A DNA stretch of 60,000 bases from Takakia lepidozioides (taxonomy: Eukaryota > Streptophyta > Takakiopsida > Takakiales > Takakiaceae): assembly GCA_030704615.1 (NCBI GenBank), contig CM060732.1, positions 15,192,001 through 15,252,000 of the forward strand, written 5' to 3'. The position numbers were made by a program, and so were the translations under genes. The notes beneath the pieces were generated by a model. That model ran no database searches and was not told where the DNA came from. It saw only the letters and a list, made by a program, of their open reading frames with translations. Of this stretch, positions 52,984-60,000 are shown one piece after another; the first letter of the stretch is position 1; every line of letters begins with the position of its first letter.

Positions 52984-55900
52984 TGTGTATACTGAAGCAT
53001 CAGATTGCTTCAGTATCTATTAAGTTCCATTCACTCATCCATTCATTCCACAGCTTCACTCATGTCTCTCTACTCAGTGTGATTGTATCGAATAAGTATC
53101 AGATTATGATTTATCAGGTATCAGGCCAATGCCATGGTGACTCTAATCTGCCCTATAATATCACTACAGTTTTGCATGTAACAAGCATCTACTGTTCATC
53201 TTTCCTCCTTCACCGTACTCTCCATCATTGCTCCCGTTCTTGCTCTCCGCCTGATCTCCTCCCATGCATGACCAAGAAGCGCTCCCCGTGAAGTGATCCC
53301 CTACCTGGTGCTGCTCTGCCTAATCTACCTGCAAGCTGTTCCAACCGCCTAACTAACTAATTGTCACCCCTGAAGTAACACGTTCCCTCTGCAGATGTCG
53401 TTCCTACACAATAGTTCCCTGCTAATGATAACCGTTCCCTCCGTGCACTGTGACGGGCTGTGCCAAACTGTGTTGGGCTGTGACTGTGCCGAGCTGTGAC
53501 TAGCTGTGTAAAGCTGTGTCGGGCTGTGTCGGACTGTGTCGGGCTGTGACTGGCTGTGCAAAGCTGTGTCGGGCTGTGCTGCCTTGGTGTCCTCCAACTC
53601 TTTCTGTAACTCGGGGTTGGCCTCTACATCCACCTTATTTGCACACTCAGTGGCAATTCTAGCCTCAAACTCCTGCTTGAGTTCCTCCCGCAAAGCTGCC
53701 AATTGTGTAGATGGAACATGGGATTTCACATAAGTGCCCAACAAATTGAGTGTCGTGCTTATGGAACTCATAAGCATGGCCTGCTGTGGATCTTCATGGT
53801 GAACTTGCTGCTGTTCTCCCTGAACCTCCACAATGTGATGTTTCACCAACCATTCAGGCCACGTTCCCACAAGATCTTCTTCCTGAACGACCTCATTCTC
53901 CACAAGCGCTGCAGTGCCCTGACATTCTACCTCTGGAACCTCCGCCACAGGTTTGGGTATTACATGCACAGCAGGGATTGCCTTGGTCAAAGTCTGCACC
54001 TCTGGTACCACTGGTTCCCTGACCAAGCCAAAGTTTTCATAGAGAAGGTCACCCTTCTCAATTTCTGCCACGACCTACTCTGTAGTGGGAATATCCAACC
54101 TTTCTCCTTCCAGAGCAATAGGCTCTGGTGCAACAACATGTACTAACTAAGGGACCTCTGAAACAACCAAGTCAACTGGCTGTGATGGCTGTGGTACCGA
54201 AGTGACTTCTTCTTCCCTCTCCAAAGGTCGTGCTTCCAGTAATAACAGCCCTCTGTGCGGCTGTTCCCCATCTTGCACAAGAGCTATGGAAACATCATCA
54301 TTTCGCGGTTCCCTTGAAGCTAGTGGATCGGCCACTATAGGCGTGTTCCTCTTTTGTCTCTTGGACTAGTGCCGCCCTTCCAATCCACGTTCACCATGTG
54401 AAGAGCCCTGCTTCTCAATTGCAGTGGTTGCTGCCTCAAACACTCCCATCTCCTTACGTTCTTGCGCATCAAGTATGCAAGAATCAAGAATAATTTGCGC
54501 AATCACTGGGCCAGACACAACGATTGGAGACTTAGCACCAGTGCCTTGTAACCGCTTCATCTCTTCCACCAAACCATTGTACATTAAGTCCGCCCAAGCC
54601 ACATGTTCCCCCCTCAAGGCTTTCAGTATCTCCTCCGTGAATGATCTGCTAAGGTATTGTTGGTTCTGTTTCATGGCAAACAGAACGTTCAAAACCTGAC
54701 CAACTTCTTTTAACCCTGGGTACTCGGCCTTGGTGCAAGTGTATCCCTGAGTCTTAAAGAAACTCCCTTCTTGGAACAAATTGCCTGTCTGCAATCTTGC
54801 CCTGTGCTCATCGACATTTACACGGCCTGATGGCAATTCAAACAATTGCTGCAAGTATTGGGGAGTAATCTCTATATCTACTCCCCTCACTTGTGTAACT
54901 CCCGTCTGAGGTTCAAAATTCTGAATGAATTGTATCATGAACGCCCTATGATGCAATGACCATTCTTTGCGTAGCAGTCCCTCCAATCGCAACACCTTCC
55001 ACAGCTGCACTGCCTGAGGTGTAGCTATTGTCTGCCTCTGCAAAATCGTGGTACTCTTCACCATGACATCCTCCATTCCCCGAATTCTCTTCATTCCAGA
55101 CAAACAAGATGGCCTTGTTTGAAATAGCTTTAAGAAAGCTTGCAAGGCGTAGAGCATAAAAGTATGGTTGGCACAGAATGGAACGGGTAAGTGCGTGTAA
55201 GCATGTGGGGCTTGCACGTATCGAGTGAGAGAGAATGTACTCTCAACCCGTCCGTCCTTGCATCACTGCGTAAGAAGTAAAGCGAGCGTATAATATGTAA
55301 TATCCGCCATAGCTACAAAGCTATAGCTTTGATTGCCCCTCCCGTCGAGACACTGGTTATTCGGAGTCACCCCGACTCTTCCGCTCATAACTCTTCTAAT
55401 TTCTTGTTCTTGTTTCTTGGATGGAATCACCTGCATGAAATTATCGCTCCTGATTGGCTGTTGCCTCCTTGGGTAACTTCTTAATTTTACCTCCCTCAGT
55501 GGACATTCCCACCTGGAATGTCCACTAAGACAGCACATGTGGCAAAAGTCCCCCTTTTCTATACTCGTGAAGGGTTCCATTATTTTTGCCCTGAATGCAT
55601 TAATGGGCCCACAAATAGTTTTGGCTGATGTACCGGTTAGGTACTTTGACGGCCCAGTTTGTCCTCTTGCATGATGACACCTACTTTTGCAATATATGCA
55701 CCACGGTGTGCTTCGCCCTAGTGGCCACGTGTTCGTTTTTAGTCATGCCTCCGTCTTCCCCTGTCTGCGTAGCACATTCTCCGAGTTTGACTTCCAAGCT
55801 GTCTTTTCACCCGCCGACCACTTTTCTGACGTTAACCCGCATCCACCTGTCACTAACCCTATGGACTGTGCAACCCGCGTGGGCTGTGTTAGGCTGTGAC

Positions 55901-56870
55901 TGGCTGTGTCAGACTGTGACAAGCTGTGATAGGCTGTGTGATGTTGTGATGGGCTGTGATAGACTGTGTGACACTGTGGTGGGCTGTGATAGACTGTGTC
56001 ACAATGTGGTAGGCTGTGGTATAGCGTGTCCACACTGTGGTGGGCTGTGATTGCTATGCAAACACCTGTACCTTCCTTAATGACAAGTGCTCAATATTCC
56101 GTTGGTATCACCGGTGCAGCCCGTGACTGTTTCTGTGTTTCAACATGCACATCGTGCCGCAATGGTTTGTCATGGATACCACTGTATCCCTTCAACTTAT
56201 TGGCATTGACTCTTCCCAGCATTTCTTTGTTAATGGTTTGTAACATGGTTGTGTTGTTATCATACATCTTCTGTATGACATAAGGTCCTTTCCATGGTGA
56301 TTTAAGCTTAAAAGCTTTAACCTTTCCCTTCTTCTACAACCACAATACCAAATCTCCCGTCTTAAAAGTCTTTAATTTACCTTCATCAAACTGATCCTTT
56401 ATCTTCATCTGAATTCTAGTCATGTAGTCTGCTGCATCAGCACGTACTTCTTCCACATGGTATAATTCATGTTTCCTGACCTTAATTGAATCTTTCAATT
56501 CCATTCTCCTTCCCCATTCAGTTCTCATGGTAGGTAACAAGAACTCCACTGGAAGTAAAGCTTCCATACCATACACTAATTGGAATGGTGTATACTTAGT
56601 GGTGACTTTATATGAAGTCCTGTATGACCACAAAACTATCAGCAGCTTTGTATCCCAATCTGTTCTGTTTGCATTGACTATCTTAGCCAAGATAGTACAT
56701 AGTATTTTGTTGGTGGCCTCTGCCTATCCATTACCCTATGGTAATAGGTTGTACTCTTCTTATGCACAATCATGAACTCTTTACTCAATAGTTCTATGGT
56801 CTCATTAATGAAGTGACTTCCCTGGTCACTGATAAATTCCAGGGGACAACCAAATCTTGTAAGTATGTTC
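52984..56870 (-). mobile_element. Ty3/gypsy retrotransposon A5, 3' part
   Basis: Minus-strand order: integrase fragment (56870-56334: [50 protein letters not shown]), integrase C-terminus with NKEMLGRVNANKLKGYSG (56.2 kb), CACAGCC minisatellite (about 56050-55875), zinc-knuckle ORF (55580-55263, CHMCCLSGHSRWEC), MQAPHAYTHLPVPFCANH ORF (55217-54366, 283 residues, open), and a linker with REELKQEFEARI (54071-53590). It then passes directly into the minisatellite of a family A LTR (53590-52984). The distal extra ORF, polypurine tract and LTR start are missing, so a deletion joined the two blocks. The LTR end is cut at the stem-loop at 52989. Confidence 0.8.
54366..55217 (-). CDS. A5 extra ORF, proximal part (longest intact copy)
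   Basis: 283 residues without interruption: LPVPFCANHTFMLYALQAFL, RIRGMEDVMVKSTTILQRQT, FMIQFIQNFEPQTGVTQVRG, DIEITPQYLQQLFELPSGRV, GYTCTKAEYPGLKEVGQVLN and a C-terminal DSCILDAQERKEMGVFEAAT. Differences from A4 (32337-33071) are mostly single residues with no frame damage over 240 residues in either copy. That suggests the protein was under selection while the elements were active. Unknown function; not similar to envelope, capsid or helicase as far as I can see. Start: Met 55217, also present in A4. Confidence 0.6.
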   Translation of the reverse strand: MQAPHAYTHLPVPFCANHTFMLYALQAFLKLFQTRPSCLSGMKRIRGMEDVMVKSTTILQRQTIATPQAVQLWKVLRLEGLLRKEWSLHHRAFMIQFIQNFEPQTGVTQVRGVDIEITPQYLQQLFELPSGRVNVDEHRARLQTGNLFQEGSFFKTQGYTCTKAEYPGLKEVGQVLNVLFAMKQNQQYLSRSFTEEILKALRGEHVAWADLMYNGLVEEMKRLQGTGAKSPIVVSGPVIAQIILDSCILDAQERKEMGVFEAATTAIEKQGSSHGERGLEGRH

Positions 56871-58868
56871 ATAGTGTTATGCATTATAACCACACGATCA
56901 TGATATCATCATGATTTTAACAAATATTACAGTTTTCTATTGGCACATTCGTGCAAGCTGGGTTTGCATATTCACACGACAACATCATTGAAAATGTGTT
57001 CCCCACGTGTTCATGGTATTTATACTAAATTGATATCGTAGTTGTGGACAACGGAAGACATGTTAATTTCGTGTGGCACTTGGCTAGCATTATATCTGGA
57101 GTGTTATTGTAATAGCTTTATATGAAGACTGTTGATAAATTTGAATTGATAAATAATCCATATGATTTATTTACACAATTTTGATCCAACAAATTGAAAT
57201 AAAAGATAAATTCAAAGATGTTGGCATTCATATTTAGAAGCACGCAGCTGAGTACAAAGTAAGCCAAAGAGAACTAAATCTCTCAAAAGAGCTCTCAATT
57301 TTGGAATGTTTTTTTCTGAATGTTATAAGCTCAAATTAGAGATGTGAAGCATACCAAAAAGAAGAAAATGGGTCGGTCAAGCATGGGGGCAAGCACCGTG
57401 AGGGTGAGCTAGAGCTGAAAAACTTCATAATAACTAACCTCACCTAATCTCCAGCCCTGGCCACTACTATGCTTATGGTACGACTGCAGTCTCGCATTGA
57501 ATCAGCAGAGATTGGAAGCACGCGGCCACAGCAAGAGCATGAAACTAGGCTACTTCTGGGAAGCATAAAATGACTGTAAATGATTGCTGTTGGCGATGCT
57601 CATCATCCTATCATTACCAGTACTAAAACCAACCAAAATTTGACATCCCTGTTCCTCAAAACCTGTTTGGATTCGGAGGAACAGTCAATGCAAAGGTTCA
57701 ATGGGAGACAAGACCAACACTCGCCACTCGCATCCACCGTATGTGTATTCCTGCAGAAAGTTCAGCCACTCAGCCCCACTCAGCCCTGTAGAAGTCAGCC
57801 ACCTCCATCTTCAACATATCACTGGTGAAACCACAACATCAAGTCAGCCATTTGGGTTGAAATGCAAAACTCATAACGACACTAAAGCTACAAGGATACA
57901 GACATTTTTTGGAAGGTGTTAATTGTTATTCTACATACTACTGACTTAAATAAGTCAACTGGAGAAACAGAAGTGCAGTTGACATACCCATAGCAATCCG
58001 AAGCCTTGTTCCACAGTTGAGTGCTGTTTTCAATTGAGATGTGAAGAGACAGATCTCTCACTTCCCAATTGTATCCTCCGTTTGACAGGATCTACACTAA
58101 AGGTAACTCCCTATGATGGTAATCCCATTCATGGTTCACCCGGCTAGGTAGGGCTTGCCATATTGAATACCTTGGGGCTTCAGGTCTGTAAGAGAAAAAC
58201 ACTGGTAAACAAGCTTGCCCCAGTCACAAAGTGGCAGTACAAAGAGCCCACCTATCAACAGACAGTAGCCTTCACGAGTGAAGCCTCCTTCATACCCTAG
58301 AGCTCCAGTCACCATTGTCTTCCTCAAAGGGCCGACACCAATGGTCTAGAACCAGATAAGCTACTGGTTAAAGAGTGCAACTGACAAATTATGTACCCTG
58401 ATTCTATTTATTGATGATAATGGTGCTCTTGAGCATGGAGCTGGTTAGCCATAACTCTAAGGGAGGCCATCCAAAGAAGGCACCTGTCGCTGGCAATTTA
58501 CCCGCAGAGTACACCTGCAGGCAAATTGTCAACACTAGAAGTTTCTCGGGTATGTGAAGTTTGTGTGGCTGGGATGAAGTTGGGGCAGTGCCTTCCACTA
58601 TCCTTAGTAGGTCTATTGTTAGGTGGTGCAACTCTCCACCTATGACCTGTTGGATGGCTATAGAAAGAGGCTATGCTGGTAGTGGCTAAGTTCACAAAGA
58701 TAAATCTGCCAGCGAAGTTGTGTAGGAGAGTTTAAGCAAGATGTGCGATCTAAAGAGTGGAGATATGAACAGGTTTAGACCAGCAGAGGCCTGAAAAATC
58801 CACACTTGACTGACTCATGATTAGACTGCTCTGTTCTCCTGAAAGATGGGGAAAAGAACTCATCTCAC
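56871..58868. other. Unique, AT-rich sequence; no confident exon
   Basis: After the A5 break the base composition drops in GC and no element similarity is seen. It lies downstream (minus strand) of the CCT6 exons, so it should hold the remaining CCT6 exons if the gene were complete. On the minus strand near 58.48 kb an acceptor-like TGCCTGCAG precedes a segment reading LPATGAFFGWPP, weakly like the GAGAFEVAA segment of CCT6 but not good enough to call. Conserved downstream CCT6 motifs (GRAQLGVEAFA, NYSVKRQ) were looked for and not found. Confidence 0.35.
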
Positions 58869-59652
58869 CAAAACAATGGCTTCATCTTCTATTGTGTTCT
58901 TCACTGCTCTTAATCCATCGCGGAAGGCATCCTTGATTTGTGCAATTGTGTGGTCATTTGGTCTTGTCATCCCACCTCAGCTACCAAGTCAAAGTTACAG
59001 CCTCTCCGCCACAGGCAAGTACTAGCCTCTCCATGTTCCTCCGCTTTGCCCTCCTCAAAGCAACAATCTGCAAATGGTCTGAGCTGAGATTTGGAAATAA
59101 ATGGACATAGCCTGCTTTTGTAATTTTTCCCATCCATGTTAGAACTCTACTTGGTTCATTGGCAAAGGTGGACATCTGCTTGAGAGCTCCAGAGACTTCT
59201 GTTGGATTGACCACCATAGATGCAATGGACCAGTGTCAGTAACAAGATACGAGGAAGTGACAGCATTGGAAGAGAGAAACTACCCCTTGTCTAGCAAGCA
59301 AGTCAAGTGAGATTGGTCAATACCCTTCTGGTTGATTACCACAAGATTGTTGTCTGTTCCATCACACACCTGCACCAACAAACGTCACCACTCTAAAAGG
59401 AAAACTGACACCAATACAAACACACAAGCGTGAAATCTAAGAGCATAAAATCTGCCTGGAAGGTCGATTTTGATTAGTCAAGATGGCCAGTCAGTTTGAC
59501 TTTGCAAAAGACAGTCAAAACTGCATAAGACATAATGCTTACCTTCTTCTTCAGCTCAATGATCTTTGCAACCTTTTCATCCACCTCGTTCAGCTGCAAC
59601 CATCTTCTCTCGCTGCTTGGCATCGTGATAGAGGAACCCCGCATTCACCTCA
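58869..59652 (-). pseudogene. CCT6: CCT6 (chaperonin TCP-1 zeta subunit), partial and damaged exons
   Basis: Minus-strand exons: 59652-59543 (SEVNAGFLYHDAKQREKMVA then, one frame over, EVDEKVAKIIELKKK, donor GTAAGC); 59369-59284 (VCDGTDNNLVVINQKGIDQS); 59067-58999 (IVALRRAKRRNMERLVLACG, exactly 23 codons between CAG and GTAACT); and about 58965-58869 ([20 protein letters not shown], donor GTGAGA). All are hallmark CCT6 sequence. CCT6 is one of eight subunits of the cytosolic chaperonin that folds actin and tubulin. Problems: a 5-bp loss shifts frame in the first exon, and between the third and fourth exons about 45 residues expected in CCT6 are absent, with only about 35 bp of room. So this is a pseudogene, a partial duplicate or a misassembled locus. 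The N-terminal half should lie beyond 60000. Confidence 0.8.
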
Positions 59653-60000
59653 CTAGCAGCCAAATAAGATGGATGAGACAAGGGACCGAGACAGACATAC
59701 ATTCAGATGGTGAGGGAGTAAAAGGGAACGAGACAGACAGTCCTAAACTTGACCTCAGACAATCAACCTATGAATGCTGAAGTCCTGAAACGAAAGTCTT
59801 GCAATATCCACTTCCCAGTCATTAAGAATGTACTCATAAGACATTTGCCCTTAGCCTTCTGGCCATAGACCCCGTACTCAGTTTGGACGGAACAAAAGGG
59901 AACAGACAATACCTTTGTGAGGGGCTCACTCCAGTAATGGGACTTACTTGATATAAACAATTTGTTCAAGTTTTCCAGTTTCCTCTAGAAAGCTCTTCAC
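59653..60000 (-). other. Probable intron and unassigned possible exon at the window edge
   Basis: On the minus strand 60000-59947 reads KSFLEETGKLEQIVYIK followed by a good donor GTAAGTCC. I cannot match it to CCT6, so it may be chance or an exon of a fused gene. The rest to 59653 is intron-like, ending in the acceptor GGCTGCTAG before the first recognised CCT6 exon. Confidence 0.35.

Noticed and set aside
57580-57922. Overlapping 70-80-residue frames in the AT-rich region
   Set aside because: Short, without recognisable motif, start context or neighbours; expected by chance at this length.

Overview
This window looks like repeat-rich nuclear DNA of a streptophyte (land plant or charophyte alga). 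Three things point there: spliceosomal introns; Ty3/gypsy polyproteins with an Athila/Tat-like reverse transcriptase box (DDFSVY); and a host exon cluster matching chaperonin subunit CCT6. The overall style reminds me of Chara, but that is recollection and not shown here. Almost everything is mobile DNA, and most copies are broken.

Two systems dominate. (1) A DNA-transposon-like system, called family S here. It encodes a DDE-type transposase with a C-terminal SWIM zinc finger, in four copies: 1-1142 (+), 3400-6025 (+), 28153-28585 (+) and 41511-44480 (-). At two loci the transposase lies next to an array of 22-bp palindromes, and on the other side of the array is a divergently oriented second gene. 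That gene is preserved as a multi-exon but damaged copy at 47719-51349 (+) and as an exon-1 remnant at 1833-2150 (-). It carries a ParB/sulfiredoxin-like DGNHR motif. The array at 45033-47420 has an exact 53-bp spacing arranged as a 212-bp four-palindrome higher-order repeat. The array at 2295-2885 has a different palindrome core but again 53-bp spacing. Palindromes of the same kind sit in two introns of the ParB-like gene and in a foldback structure at 28807-29958. I consider this the most interesting, possibly undescribed, system in the window.

(2) Nested Ty3/gypsy LTR retrotransposons. Family A is present as A1 (6815-8400, -), A2 (8579-10974, +), A3 (22118-27298, +), A4 (30080-41505, -, both LTRs) and A5 (52984-56870, -). 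Family B (10975-22117, -) is inserted in the A2 gag, and a second B LTR lies at 27299-28152. A family C fragment is at 51350-52983 (+), and a solo LTR of a further family is at 23610-25194. A and B both carry an extra ORF between integrase and the 3' LTR, and the two ORFs are homologous. In A a perfect CCHC knuckle precedes it. In B a 1.05-kb block holding the protease is cleanly inverted between 9-bp inverted repeats.

Layout: 0-6.8 kb family S and palindromes; 6.8-22.1 kb A1/A2 head to head with B nested; 22.1-28.2 kb A3, solo LTR and B LTR; 28.2-30 kb family S end and foldback; 30-41.5 kb A4; 41.5-51.3 kb the best-preserved family S locus; 51.3-56.9 kb C and A5; 56.9-60 kb unique sequence with CCT6 exons that have lost parts. 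No tRNA, rRNA or CRISPR locus was recognised.
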